Assembly: GCA_902565895.1 (NCBI GenBank) | Contig: CACFGV010000006.1 | Coordinates: 1 to 64,000, forward strand | From: K189A clade bacterium | GTDB lineage: Bacteria; Pseudomonadota; Gammaproteobacteria; Pseudomonadales; Azotimanducaceae | DNA length: 64,000 bases | Reading direction: 5' to 3' | Part shown: in pieces, positions 17,607 through 26,505 of the stretch | Layout: each line of letters begins with the position of its first letter | How positions within the stretch are numbered: the first letter of the stretch is position 1 | Notes under the pieces: generated by a model | What the model was told of the DNA's origin: nothing | The model's input: the letters and a program-made list of their open reading frames with translations, nothing else | Databases searched by the model: none | Translations under genes and position numbers: made by a program

Positions 17607-18283
17607 TGACCGCTTCCGTCATGTAATGTGGTTTGCACGTGGGTGCTGTCATTAAAAGATCGGACTTTGATTTGGGTGCCGTGCATTACCAAGTGAGTAA
17701 TAGAACCGTTGTCTGCACCATTGAAGGCAAAAGGCTGTGCGCCGCTGGCGTGGGCAACCAGATGCCCGATCACGCCTCCGTGCACTACCGCTACGACTTT
17801 CTCATCAGGGTGTGCGGCGTGTATCCGTCCAAGACCGCGCATTAACCGGGTATTCAAAGCCTCCCAGCTTTCGCCGCCGGGTATCACGTCCCAACGCTGT
17901 TGTTCTTGCATTTGAGCAAAAATTGGATCGCCGGCAGCCGCGCGTATGCGCATGATGCCACCTTCCCATTCACCCAAGAATACCTCCCGCAAATCGGGGT
18001 CGATGGTGGGTTGCAGATTCAGGTGTTGAGCTAATGGCGCGGCGGTTTGTTGGGTGCGTTGCAAATTCGATACGTATATGGCGGTTATGGTCTCATGGCG
18101 CAGTCGTTCGCCAACCAACAGGGCCTGTTGTTCGCCATTCGGGTGCAGCTCCGGGTCGCCATGTCCGTCAACCAACGGGAAAGGATTATCCGCCGAGGCG
18201 GCTCGCGACTCGCCGTGTCTGACCAAGAGTATTTCTGTAGCACCGGCGGGTGCTTGATAGCTGTGTTGTCTGTATTCGCTCAT
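17597..18283 (-). CDS. histidine phosphatase family protein
   Basis: A 228-residue phosphoglycerate-mutase-like protein. The phospho-histidine motif is LLVRHGES near the N terminus, with the second His in VVAVVHGGVIGHL. The substrate is unknown; phosphoserine and small phosphate esters are typical. ATG 18283 is chosen because the longer start (18352) would overlap the upstream carboxylase gene; the downstream edge overlaps a REP-like unit. It is the last gene of the unit 20171 to 17597. Confidence 0.88.
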   Translation of the reverse strand: MSEYRQHSYQAPAGATEILLVRHGESRAASADNPFPLVDGHGDPELHPNGEQQALLVGERLRHETITAIYVSNLQRTQQTAAPLAQHLNLQPTIDPDLREVFLGEWEGGIMRIRAAAGDPIFAQMQEQQRWDVIPGGESWEALNTRLMRGLGRIHAAHPDEKVVAVVHGGVIGHLVAHASGAQPFAFNGADNGSITHLVMHGTQIKVRSFNDSTHVQTTLHDGSGQLT

Positions 18284-18299
18284 TCGATGTCGCTTGTTG

Positions 18300-19850
18300 T
18301 TATGGGCGGTAGCCAAAATTTGGAGGATCGGTGCGCAGTGCTTTGCGCGCAAGCTGTGCCCAATCGCACAAATAGCGACGCGTGGTTTTTGGATCGATGA
18401 TTTCTTCGATCTCGAAAAATTCGGCAGAGCGGTACGGTGAGCGCAGTCGATTCAGGCGATCTTTTATTTTCGCTAAGTGTTCGTCAGGTTCGTCTGACTC
18501 GGCGATTTCAGCTTTATAAGCGACCTCAATGCCACCTTCTATCGGCAATGAACCCCAGTCTCCTGACGGCCAGGCCGCTCGCATATGATGGCTGCCGGGT
18601 TTGTGATTGGCGGCACCCGCCACACCAAACGCCTTACGTATGACAACGCAGCAGAATGGAGTGGTGCATTGACCAAGTGCGGCTAAAGCAGCAGAGCCGT
18701 AACGAATGGTGGCTTCTTCTTCTGATTGTTTGCCGATCAGAAATCCTGGGCAATCCTCAAGATGAATAACGGGCAAGTGGAAGGTCGATGCCAAATCTAA
18801 TAAACGAATCAGCTTACGTGCCGCGTCCGCCGTCCAAGCGCCCCCATACACTCGCGGATTCTCGGCAAAAATTGCCACGGGAACGCCACCAAAGCGCGCT
18901 AGGCCGGTAATCATCGAGCGACCCCATTTGCGGCCAATCTCGAAAAACGAACCCTCATCACACACAGACTCCAAGAGTGTGTGCATTTTATAGACTTGAC
19001 GTGGATCTTTAGGAACAAGACTTACCAATGCCTCGTCACTGCGATCTGGGTCGTCGTCACATTCTTGAAGCGGAGGTAATTCGTCAGCGCTGCTGGGCAA
19101 ATAAGACAAGAACTGTCGGGCCATAGCAAAGGCTTCTTTCTCGCTTGCCGCTTCATCATCAATCGCGCCGTTACGCGTATGAATTTTGTACGAACCTAAT
19201 TCTTCTTTGCTGACATCACCCAGGCTTGCCCAATCTACTAAAGCAGGGCCGGCGATCATCATTTGTGCGCTGTCGCGCACAATAACGGAGTAATGCGAAG
19301 TAGCGACCCGCGCTGCACCAATGCCGGCTACAGAGCCCAGGGCCAGTGACACCGAGGGTGCAACGGCTAGGTGTTGCACGATGGTTTCCCAACCGCGCAC
19401 CTCCGGAATATAAGTGCGACCTGCCATCTCGATGGTTTTCACCGAGCCACCGCCGCCCATGCCATCCACTAAACGGATATGTGGAAGCCGCAGCTCAACG
19501 GCTAAGCCTTCTGCACGGATGCGCTTGCCGGCAATTGATGCGTCAGCAGAGCCGCCGCGCACGGTGAAGTCGTCACCGGAAAGAATCACGGGACGGCCGT
19601 CTACGTCTGCGGTGCCAAAGACAAAGTTCGACGGCGTGAACGCTTTTAGGTTGCCGTCATCGTCGTACTCGCCAACCCCAGCCAAGGTGCCGATCTCGTG
19701 AAAGGTCGTTGCGTCTGCAATGTGGTCGATCCGCTCCCGGATGGTGAGTTTATTGAACTCATGTTGGCGAGCGACTTTGTCAGCGCCGCCCATTTCGAAT
19801 GCCAGCGCCTCTCTTGCGCGTAGCTCATCAATTTCTTTGTCCCAGCTCAT
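18300..19850 (-). CDS. acyl-CoA carboxylase, carboxyltransferase (beta) subunit
   Basis: A 516-residue carboxyltransferase of the propionyl-/methylcrotonyl-CoA carboxylase type. Two crotonase-like halves are seen, with DDFTVRGGSADA and GGGGSVKTIE in the first half, and CPGFLIGKQSEEEATIRYG and KAFGVAGAANHKPG in the second. It transfers carboxylate from biotin to an acyl-CoA. No biotin carboxylase or carrier subunit is in this window. It sits between a small unknown protein (21 bases upstream) and a histidine phosphatase (16 bases downstream), all on one strand. Confidence 0.92.
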   Translation of the reverse strand: MSWDKEIDELRAREALAFEMGGADKVARQHEFNKLTIRERIDHIADATTFHEIGTLAGVGEYDDDGNLKAFTPSNFVFGTADVDGRPVILSGDDFTVRGGSADASIAGKRIRAEGLAVELRLPHIRLVDGMGGGGSVKTIEMAGRTYIPEVRGWETIVQHLAVAPSVSLALGSVAGIGAARVATSHYSVIVRDSAQMMIAGPALVDWASLGDVSKEELGSYKIHTRNGAIDDEAASEKEAFAMARQFLSYLPSSADELPPLQECDDDPDRSDEALVSLVPKDPRQVYKMHTLLESVCDEGSFFEIGRKWGRSMITGLARFGGVPVAIFAENPRVYGGAWTADAARKLIRLLDLASTFHLPVIHLEDCPGFLIGKQSEEEATIRYGSAALAALGQCTTPFCCVVIRKAFGVAGAANHKPGSHHMRAAWPSGDWGSLPIEGGIEVAYKAEIAESDEPDEHLAKIKDRLNRLRSPYRSAEFFEIEEIIDPKTTRRYLCDWAQLARKALRTDPPNFGYRP

Positions 19851-19871
19851 AACACCCTCCCCAGTGTCAAT

Positions 19872-20171
19872 TTAGCTCGCTTTAGTGCCTGAAAATTCCG
19901 CTTCGCCAAAAGCGCCTAGCTTAACTTTGCCAGCAATGGAGTCGCCATCTACGCTTGCTGAAAACTCTAACGTCATGGGCATTGGACTGGTGATGGCCGC
20001 TTTCCAAGTCAGTGTATCTCCGTCGACTGTGCCGTTTTCGATGGCCATTTCACCCTGGGGGCTGGACATCATGCCGCTGAGTTCGCTGCCATTTGTGGTC
20101 AGGGTCAGCGTACCGTTTTGTGCGCCCATGGGCGTGTTAATGGTGGTGTTCCAGGTGCCGTCTGCGCTCAT
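19872..20171 (-). CDS. small beta-rich protein, unknown function
   Basis: A 99-residue protein rich in Thr, Ser, Gly and Met, with alternating beta-strand pattern (GTWNTTINTPMGAQNGTLTLT; GELSGMM; DTLTWKAAI; DSIAGKVKLGAFGEAEFSG). No signal peptide or membrane helix is seen. The repeats of G-x-x-D/E-x-L suggest a lipocalin-like or beta-sandwich fold but this is inference. It is the first gene of the acyl-CoA carboxylase unit. Confidence 0.7.
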   Translation of the reverse strand: MSADGTWNTTINTPMGAQNGTLTLTTNGSELSGMMSSPQGEMAIENGTVDGDTLTWKAAITSPMPMTLEFSASVDGDSIAGKVKLGAFGEAEFSGTKAS

Positions 20172-20297
20172 ATTTGTTTCCTTAAACTAGCTATTCGTAT
20201 TAAAACAGAGAAGAGAAACTACCATTAAGGATGCTGCAAAAGAACCGCCAGCTGTGGCATCCAGCCATGGCATACTGAATCGTGGCAAAAGTGGCTA

Positions 20298-20996
20298 ATG
20301 GGTGTGAGTAAAAAAGCGCCGGAGATTGGTACCCTTAATGAAGGTGCGCTGCACGCTGCGCTGAAACGGCACTATGGCGGCGCCGAGGCTCAGTTCGAGG
20401 TGCCGTTTTCTGGCTTTGTTGCAGATGTGGTGCGCGACGACACCATTTTCGAAATCCAGACCTCAAGTTTCAGTGGTTTAGAGCGCAAGATGCGTGCCCT
20501 AGCAGATCAAAACCCAGTGGTGCTTGTTCACCCAATTGCAGCGCAAAAAAATCTCGTGCGCATCAAAGATCCAGCCAGCGGCGACTTTACTCGCCGCAAA
20601 TCGCCGAAGAAGGGCAAGCTTTGTCACATTCTTAGCGAGCTGGTGTACTTACCCAGTTTGCTCAACCACCCGAATTTTTCGGTCGAGGTGGCGTTGATTG
20701 AGGAGGAGCAACACAGCATCTACGATCCCAAGGCACGCAGGGGTCGTGGCGGATGGCGCACGCGGGGTCGGCATTTAGTAGAGCTGCTAGAGCAGTTGCG
20801 CATTAACGATGTTCACGATTTATTGCAATTTGTGCAAAAGCCCTTAGCGGCGACTTTTTCGGTACAAGATCTGGCAGCTGCAATGCAACAGCCGGTGTGG
20901 CTGGCGCGACAAATGGCGTATTGCCTACGTCACGGTGGGTTATCGTCTGTTTGCGGCAAGCAGGGTAATGCGTTGCTATATGAGTTAATCCAATGA
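20298..20996 (+). CDS. PD-(D/E)XK nuclease-like protein (DUF8091-like)
   Basis: A 232-residue protein. The N-terminal part shows a restriction-endonuclease-like core: LNEGALHAALKRHYG, then FVADVVRDDTIFEIQTSSF, where Asp and Glu-x-Gln fit the D...ExQ variant of the PD-(D/E)XK active site, then KMRAL. A central basic stretch (TRRKSPKKGK) and a C-terminal winged-helix-like part (FSVQDLAAAMQQPVWLARQMAYCLRHGGL) suggest DNA binding. I believe it matches a family of conserved hypotheticals with this architecture. Function is not established. It is next to a toxin-antitoxin pair. Confidence 0.7.
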   Translation: MGVSKKAPEIGTLNEGALHAALKRHYGGAEAQFEVPFSGFVADVVRDDTIFEIQTSSFSGLERKMRALADQNPVVLVHPIAAQKNLVRIKDPASGDFTRRKSPKKGKLCHILSELVYLPSLLNHPNFSVEVALIEEEQHSIYDPKARRGRGGWRTRGRHLVELLEQLRINDVHDLLQFVQKPLAATFSVQDLAAAMQQPVWLARQMAYCLRHGGLSSVCGKQGNALLYELIQ

Positions 20997-21031
20997 TTCA
21001 GGATTGCCAACTTGACGAATAACTTTAATTA

Positions 21032-21063
21032 CCTAATATGGCCATAAATATGGCTATATTAGG
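21032..21063. promoter_or_regulatory. inverted repeat operator of the Phd/PIN module
   Basis: CCTAATATGGCCAT and ATGGCTATATTAGG form 14-base arms with one mismatch around AAAT. The right arm overlaps the AGGAG ribosome site for the GTG start at 21071. This is the expected place and shape for an autoregulatory antitoxin operator. Confidence 0.75.
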
Positions 21064-21070
21064 AGCCGTT

Positions 21071-21340
21071 GTGAACGAATACCCTATTGTGGAAGCAAAA
21101 GATCAATTGCCCAAACTTGTACGTGAAGCAGAAGCAGGTCATCCAGTCATGGTGACGCGCCACGGCAAACCGGCAGCGGTGCTGATGTCTGCGGCACGCT
21201 ATGAACAGCTCACGGCCAGCCAAAGAGACTTTGTGAGTGCCGTACAAGAATTCAAGGCGCAGTACCGAATTGACGAAGATCTAAGCGACGCCTTTGCCGA
21301 TGTGCGCGATTCATCTGCGGGTCGAGCAGTCGAATTGTGA
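21071..21340 (+). CDS. Phd/YefM-family antitoxin
   Basis: An 89-residue antitoxin: PIVEAKDQLPKLVREAEAGHPVMVTRHGKPAAVLM is the Phd/YefM DNA-binding domain, followed by a C-terminal toxin-binding tail (DEDLSDAFADVR). The start is GTG 21071, five bases after AGGAG; the ATGs at 21038 and 21050 lie inside the operator repeat and are unlikely. The stop overlaps the start of the PIN toxin gene by four bases, the usual coupling. It should neutralise the toxin and repress its own promoter. Confidence 0.88.
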   Translation: MNEYPIVEAKDQLPKLVREAEAGHPVMVTRHGKPAAVLMSAARYEQLTASQRDFVSAVQEFKAQYRIDEDLSDAFADVRDSSAGRAVEL

Positions 21341-21756
21341 GCGTAAGCTACTTGCTCGACACCAACATCGTGTCAGCATTATTGAAGCCACAACCCAATC
21401 CGCGTCTGCTCCAGCGTATGGCTGATGCTCAGAGCCATCTAGTGACCGCATCACTGGTTGTGCATGAGTTATGGTTCGGCGCCCAGCGGCTAGCTCATGG
21501 TCGCAAACGTGAATTGATCGAGGGTTTTATTCAAACCACCGTGCTGCCAACGCTACCGGTGTTGGACTACGACTCGAATGCTGGGTTTTGGCACGCCACC
21601 GAGCGCGCCCGACTGCAACAGCAAGGCATAACAACAAGCTTTGCGGATGGACAAATCGCGGCGGTGTGCGCGGTCAACCAATGCATTATGGTTACCGGCA
21701 ATCAGCGTGACTTTGAACACTTTGACGGCATTACGGTAGAGAATTGGCTGCAATAG
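21337..21756 (+). CDS. PIN-domain ribonuclease toxin (VapC/FitB-like)
   Basis: A 139-residue PIN toxin. Acidic residues of the active site are in YLLDTNIVSALL, VVHELWFG, SFADGQIAA and GNQRDFEHF. PIN toxins cleave tRNA or rRNA. The start is GTG at 21337 overlapping the antitoxin stop. It is followed by a bidirectional terminator at 21795-21818. Confidence 0.9.
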   Translation: MSVSYLLDTNIVSALLKPQPNPRLLQRMADAQSHLVTASLVVHELWFGAQRLAHGRKRELIEGFIQTTVLPTLPVLDYDSNAGFWHATERARLQQQGITTSFADGQIAAVCAVNQCIMVTGNQRDFEHFDGITVENWLQ

Positions 21757-21794
21757 CGGCAATAAACTAATGCACTGGCTGACGCTGAAATGAA

Positions 21795-21818
21795 AAAGCC
21801 CCTGTCGCCAGGGGCTTT
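21795..21818. terminator. bidirectional intrinsic terminator
   Basis: AAAGCCCCTG and CAGGGGCTTT form a perfect 10-base stem with a TCGC loop, flanked by A-rich and T-rich sequence. It serves the convergent PIN toxin and acyl-CoA dehydrogenase genes. Confidence 0.92.
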
Positions 21819-21823
21819 CTTCG

Positions 21824-22885
21824 TTAAATGCCTTGCAGCACTGCGGCTTCTTCGCGCACAAATTCTGGTGCACCGAGCCATTGTCGGTTGGCGCCAATGC
21901 GCTTAAACCAATAATGCAAGCCGACGAGATCAGTAAATCCCATACCACCGTGTACTTCGGTAGCGGTCTTGGCAATAAATTGCCCCACCTCAGCTAGGTG
22001 TGCCTTGGCGTGACAGGCGGTAACACGGGCTTCATCCGGCAACTCGGCCAGTGCGTGACCCGCGAACCACACCATTGAACGGCATGGCTCTAACTGCGCC
22101 GCCATTTCAGCACACATATGTTTTACCGCTTGGAAGCTGGCAATGGGCCGATTGAACTGTTTGCGCTGTTTGGCGTATTCAACGGCTTGGTCGAGCATGT
22201 TCTGAGCGGCGCCCAGAGTATCGGCAGCCAATGCTAACCGTCCAACGTCCAATGCCGCAGCAAAAACCTCTGGGTCTGTACTGATCGTTTGTGCGGCTAC
22301 GTTGTCGTAATTCAACTCGACGTTACGCCGAGTCTTGTCCACAGTGACCAAGTGCGTGCGGGTTAAACCGGGGTCGTCGGCTTGCACTAAGTAGAGATGT
22401 CTATTGTGATCTGCCACCAGATAGCTATCGGCTTCGGCGTCGAAGGCGTACATGGACGTACCGTTTACGAGTCCGTCGTTTACGCGGATACCGGCATCGT
22501 TACGTGCCGCTACGGCCTCACCAAAGGCTATGCCGACCCGATGAGTGCCCGCCGCAATAGCGGCTAACAGGTCACCATGGTCGCCTGCTGCAGCGATTAG
22601 AGCGGTAGGTGCGATGACTGCCGAGCCCAAAAAGGGTGTTGGCGCAATGTGTGCGCCAAGAGACTCGGCCACAATAGCGGCGTCCAGGGGCTGTAATCCT
22701 ATGCCACCGTGCTCCTCGGGAATTAACAGTGCCGGCACACCCAGCTCCGTCAAGCCCGCCCATATATCGGCATCCTCGCCACCTTCGGCGTAAGTGCGCA
22801 CGCGATCCAATGGTGTGTTGTCATCAAGGAAACGATTCACATTGTCCTGTAGGAGGATCTGCTCTTCTGATAATCCAAATTGCAT
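21824..22885 (-). CDS. acyl-CoA dehydrogenase family protein (short)
   Basis: A 353-residue acyl-CoA dehydrogenase-like flavoprotein. N-terminal helices (MQFGLSEEQILLQDNVNRFL), PALLIPEEHGGIGLQPLDAA and the C-terminal YAKQRKQFNRPIASFQAVKHMCAEM and EVHGGMGFTDLVGLHYWFKR are all family marks. It is shorter than typical (about 380), with a compact middle domain, as in second subunits of acyl-CoA dehydrogenase heterodimers used in sterol side-chain or branched acyl oxidation. It is eight bases downstream of another ACAD gene and probably forms a complex with its product. Confidence 0.9.
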   Translation of the reverse strand: MQFGLSEEQILLQDNVNRFLDDNTPLDRVRTYAEGGEDADIWAGLTELGVPALLIPEEHGGIGLQPLDAAIVAESLGAHIAPTPFLGSAVIAPTALIAAAGDHGDLLAAIAAGTHRVGIAFGEAVAARNDAGIRVNDGLVNGTSMYAFDAEADSYLVADHNRHLYLVQADDPGLTRTHLVTVDKTRRNVELNYDNVAAQTISTDPEVFAAALDVGRLALAADTLGAAQNMLDQAVEYAKQRKQFNRPIASFQAVKHMCAEMAAQLEPCRSMVWFAGHALAELPDEARVTACHAKAHLAEVGQFIAKTATEVHGGMGFTDLVGLHYWFKRIGANRQWLGAPEFVREEAAVLQGI

Positions 22886-22893
22886 GAGACCTC

Positions 22894-24087
22894 CTAACTG
22901 GCTTTTTCGATTTTCGGTTCGCGCGGCATACCAAGACCGCGTTCACTGATGATGTTTTTCTGGATCTGTGACGTACCGCCACCGATGATGAGTCCAAGAA
23001 AATACATGTACTCACGTTGCCAGCTGCCAGAGTTGCGCAGATGTGGGTTGTCATCGTAGGCCAGACCGAGCTCGCCCATGACATCAATGGCTAAGCCCTC
23101 CAGATCGTGCCGCAGTTCAGTGCCTTCAAGTTTGGTGATCATTCGCGCAAGGCCTGGGTTTTGTCCTGGATTTAAGCGCGCAGAAAGAATACGTAATTCG
23201 TTAAAGCGCATCGCCATGACTTTGCCTTGGAGTTTCATCAAACGATCGCGGTAAACCGGATTGTTGATCAAAGCATCGCCGTTAACGCTCTCTTGCTTCA
23301 TTAATTCGATTAACGCATTGATTCTGGTCTGTGCAGTGTTGGCGGGCGCCAGGGTTTCGCGTTCGTGGCCAAGGATGGCGTTAGCGACCTGCCAGCCCTC
23401 GCCGCGCTCACCAACGATTTGGTGCTTGGGCACTCTGACATCGGTAAAAAAAGTTTCGTTGAAGTTAGCGACCCCGGTCATGTCCACCAGTGGCCGTACC
23501 TCTATACCCGGGGTCTTCATGTCGAATAACAAGAAGGAGATGCCCTTGTGCTTGGGTGCATCTGGTTCGCTGCGCACCAAACAGAAGATCCAATCGGCGA
23601 TGTGCGCCGTGCTGGTCCAAATCTTTTGTCCGTTGATTACCCACTCATCGCCATCCAGCACGGCCGAGGTGGTCAAGCTGGCAAGGTCGCTGCCCGCTCC
23701 GGGTTCGGAATACCCTTGGCACCACACCATATCGCCATGAATCGTAGGGCGAATGAACTGCTCTTTTTGCTCTTGGGTACCCATTTCTAACAGGGTGGGC
23801 ACCAGCATCGAGATGCCTTGGCCACCCAGGCCGGCATTAACGCGAGCGGAAGAAAATTCCTCAGCAATAATGCGCGACTTAACGATGTCTGGCTCGGCGC
23901 CATAACCGCCGTATTCTTTAGGAATGGTGCGGCAGGTGTAGCCTTTTTCGATCAGCAGTTTTTGCCAGTCTTTGGCCGCGTTACCACGTAGGTCGTTGCC
24001 CTTTGGGGCTTTGTCAGCGTTCTGGTCTAAGAAGTTCACAACCTCTGCGCGAAAGTCGTCGTATTCAGGTCCAAAGGATAAGTCCAT
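22894..24087 (-). CDS. acyl-CoA dehydrogenase
   Basis: A 397-residue acyl-CoA dehydrogenase. TIPKEYGGYGAEPDIVKS, WCQGYSEPGAGSDLASLTTSAV, WVINGQKIWTS and a C-terminal helical domain are present. It oxidises an acyl-CoA with FAD. ATG 24087 follows TAAGGAGTGTTCC, a strong ribosome site; an open upstream extension to 24174 is not conserved. Paired with the next ACAD by an eight-base gap, likely an alpha2beta2 type complex. The 281-base gap to the dUTPase gene holds the divergent promoters, with no other feature seen. Confidence 0.92.
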   Translation of the reverse strand: MDLSFGPEYDDFRAEVVNFLDQNADKAPKGNDLRGNAAKDWQKLLIEKGYTCRTIPKEYGGYGAEPDIVKSRIIAEEFSSARVNAGLGGQGISMLVPTLLEMGTQEQKEQFIRPTIHGDMVWCQGYSEPGAGSDLASLTTSAVLDGDEWVINGQKIWTSTAHIADWIFCLVRSEPDAPKHKGISFLLFDMKTPGIEVRPLVDMTGVANFNETFFTDVRVPKHQIVGERGEGWQVANAILGHERETLAPANTAQTRINALIELMKQESVNGDALINNPVYRDRLMKLQGKVMAMRFNELRILSARLNPGQNPGLARMITKLEGTELRHDLEGLAIDVMGELGLAYDDNPHLRNSGSWQREYMYFLGLIIGGGTSQIQKNIISERGLGMPREPKIEKAS

Positions 24088-24368
24088 GGAACACTCCTTA
24101 CTCAATATTGCGAGTCCGATTGCGGTATCTATGGTGCCGCATTTTACTGCTTCTCCCTGGCGCATCAGTGTCATTGCGCACAGCAGCCGACAGAATTTAA
24201 CCCCTCAAAATCACGCTCGCAACAACCCCAAGGTTACACGTTTGGATAACTGCCAGGGTTGAGCTGTGGATTAGGTCGTTGGGTTAAGCTGCTGTCTGTC
24301 CTTAGTTCGGAGCTTAGGTTAGGCTTTAAGCTTGCGCCGATTCAGCAGCTTCGTTTTTTGAGTTTAGT

Positions 24369-25013
24369 ATGACCGCGATCTCTACTTCCCAAGCCCAAGC
24401 CATGTTGCACACGATGGCTGACATGCAAGAGCAACACAATGTGTTAGTACACCCGCAGTGGCGTGAACAGGGCTTTGAGTTTTATCGGGCCATGTGGGTT
24501 GAATGTGCAGAAATGCTGGATCACTTCGGGTGGAAGTGGTGGAAACAACAAACACCGGATATTGACCAAGTTAAATTGGAGTTAGTGGATATTTGGCATT
24601 TCGCATTAAGCGAGTTAATGCGTGAGCGCGCAATTGATCCTGCGGTTGCAGAGCAATTGGCCACGGTGAGTGTTGATAAGGCAACTGACCCCGAGGGCTT
24701 TCGCTTGGCCATCGAAACGCTGGCGGCTGCTTGTTTAAGTACTCGCTCAATCGATTTGTCTGCCTTTTGTGCTGCAATGGCCGCTTTACCCATGGACTAT
24801 GCCGAGCTGTATGCCCTGTACATTGGGAAAAACATGCTTAATCGATTTCGCCAAAATAACGGGTATAAGAGTGGCGAGTATCGAAAGCTCTGGCAGGGGC
24901 GTGAGGACAATGAGCATTTGATTGAGCTACTAGACGAATTGAGCGATGTGCCCGAGCAGTTACCAGAGCGCTTATATGCAGGTTTAGAGGCGCGCTATGC
25001 TATTGCCAACTAG
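24369..25013 (+). CDS. dimeric all-alpha dUTP diphosphatase (dUTPase_2)
   Basis: A 214-residue all-alpha NTP pyrophosphatase. Metal-binding acidic residues lie in MWVECAEMLDHFGWKWWK and LELVDIWHF, and the C-terminal GYKSGEYRKLWQGREDNEHL is characteristic of the dimeric dUTPase family. It would convert dUTP to dUMP. The downstream NUDIX start overlaps its stop (TAGTG), so translation is coupled. Confidence 0.9.
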   Translation: MTAISTSQAQAMLHTMADMQEQHNVLVHPQWREQGFEFYRAMWVECAEMLDHFGWKWWKQQTPDIDQVKLELVDIWHFALSELMRERAIDPAVAEQLATVSVDKATDPEGFRLAIETLAAACLSTRSIDLSAFCAAMAALPMDYAELYALYIGKNMLNRFRQNNGYKSGEYRKLWQGREDNEHLIELLDELSDVPEQLPERLYAGLEARYAIAN

Positions 25014-25594
25014 TGCTTAAACCACCGAAAAGTTCAGCAACAGGCGCTTTCAGCGCTCGTACGCCGTCATTAGCAACAACCTGGCGCGACCCCTGGCAGC
25101 CAGAATTTGTTGGAACGTTGGTCTTTGTGTTGCGCGATCAAGAGGTTCTGTTGATTCATAAAAAGACCGGCCACGGGCAAGGCAAAATTAATGCGCCTGG
25201 AGGCAAGTTAGAAGCTAGGGAGCGTGTCGCAGAGTGCGCAGTTCGAGAGACCCGAGAAGAAGTTGGTCTTCAGGTAACGGATCTTGTTTGTCGTGCCGAG
25301 CTGCGATTTGTCGAACAACAGGGGCCGCAATGGTTGGGCTATGCCTTCACCACCCGAAACTTCTCTGGCCAGCCCAGAGAAACTCCTGAAGCAAAACCGT
25401 TCTGGTGCCCTCAGGCTGACATTCCATACGCGCGAATGTGGGATGACGACCGGATTTGGTTACCGCAGATTTTGGCCCAGGAGCAATGCGGGGGTGATGT
25501 GTTGTTGGTTGCTGACTTGTTGTTTCGTGATGGCTGCTTGCTGCAACACAAATTGTGTCCAGCGGATCGCGCTGCTGCGGCGCTGGAGATCTAG
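25013..25594 (+). CDS. NUDIX hydrolase (MutT/8-oxo-dGTPase type)
   Basis: A 193-residue NUDIX protein. The complete NUDIX box is visible from GGKLEARERVAECAV to RETREEVGL. The WLGYAFTT and substrate loops resemble the MTH1-like 8-oxo-dGTP diphosphatases. GTG start at 25013 overlaps the dUTPase stop; together they would clean two kinds of harmful nucleotide. The N-terminal 25 residues are not conserved-looking, so a start further in is possible. Confidence 0.87.
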   Translation: MLKPPKSSATGAFSARTPSLATTWRDPWQPEFVGTLVFVLRDQEVLLIHKKTGHGQGKINAPGGKLEARERVAECAVRETREEVGLQVTDLVCRAELRFVEQQGPQWLGYAFTTRNFSGQPRETPEAKPFWCPQADIPYARMWDDDRIWLPQILAQEQCGGDVLLVADLLFRDGCLLQHKLCPADRAAAALEI

Positions 25595-25596
25595 GT

Positions 25597-26505
25597 ATGC
25601 GCATTGGCATTTCAGTGAATTCCGCTTACCGAGTAGACGATCCAAGGCAGGGCGTGCGGTACATGGTGGAGCGCGCTCGGGCGGCGCGTCAGGCTGACCT
25701 CGACAGCTTATTTGTCGGCGATCATCACGTCACCCATCAGCCCTATTACCAAAATACGCCCATGCTGGGTCGCATGTTAGCTGAATGGCATAGCAAGCCT
25801 GTCGGTGCTTTGTACCTATTACCGCTCTGGAATCCGGTTTTACTAGCCGAGCAAATCGCAACGTTGGCGGCGATCGCACCGGGGCGGTTCATCATGCAAT
25901 GTGGCTTGGGTTGGGAGCCGGCCCAAAGCGCCGGCATGGGCGTAGATATGACCCAACGTGCCGCTATGTTTGAGGCCAGCCTAGATTTGATGCAAAAACT
26001 TTGGGCTGGAGAGGTGGTCAGCGAGGCGCGTTTCTGGAACATCGAGAATGCTCGGATCTCGCCTTTACCGGCGCAAAAGGTCGAAGTGTGGGTGGGTGCT
26101 GGCGCGCCAGCCGCACTCAATCGCACCGCGCGAATGGCGGATGGTTGGCTGGCGTCACCGAGCTTGGATCATGCCGCCGCTACGCAGCAGTTAAATCAGT
26201 ACCGACAGTCTTGCGCGGAGTTTGGACGCAGTCCAACGGCTGTGGCGATACGCAGGGATATTTTCATTGCAGGCCATGCTGCTACAGCCCAGTCATTCAA
26301 ACGGCGCATGGTCAGTAAGGGTTATCGCGGATTCGCTGAAGATGCGATGCTAGCCGGCACACCAGAGATGGTTGCTGCTGAGTTCGCCGCACTGGCAGAA
26401 ATGGGGTTTACCGACATCATTGTGCGCAATATGTCGTCGGATCAGGGCGAGGCCCTGGCCACTATCGAAGGTTTGGCTGAGGTGAAGCAGATTTTGGGTT
26501 TGTAG
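25597..26505 (+). CDS. LLM-class flavin/F420-type oxidoreductase
   Basis: A 302-residue luciferase-like TIM-barrel protein. Marks are MRIGISVNSAYRVDDPRQG, DSLFVGDHHVTHQPYYQNTPMLGRM, LYLLPLWNPVLLAEQIATL, APGRFIMQCGLGWE and VWVGAGAPAALNRTARMADGWLASP. It starts three bases after the NUDIX stop at ATG 25597 and completes the three-gene unit. The cofactor (FMN or F420) and substrate are not determined by sequence. Confidence 0.87.
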   Translation: MRIGISVNSAYRVDDPRQGVRYMVERARAARQADLDSLFVGDHHVTHQPYYQNTPMLGRMLAEWHSKPVGALYLLPLWNPVLLAEQIATLAAIAPGRFIMQCGLGWEPAQSAGMGVDMTQRAAMFEASLDLMQKLWAGEVVSEARFWNIENARISPLPAQKVEVWVGAGAPAALNRTARMADGWLASPSLDHAAATQQLNQYRQSCAEFGRSPTAVAIRRDIFIAGHAATAQSFKRRMVSKGYRGFAEDAMLAGTPEMVAAEFAALAEMGFTDIIVRNMSSDQGEALATIEGLAEVKQILGL

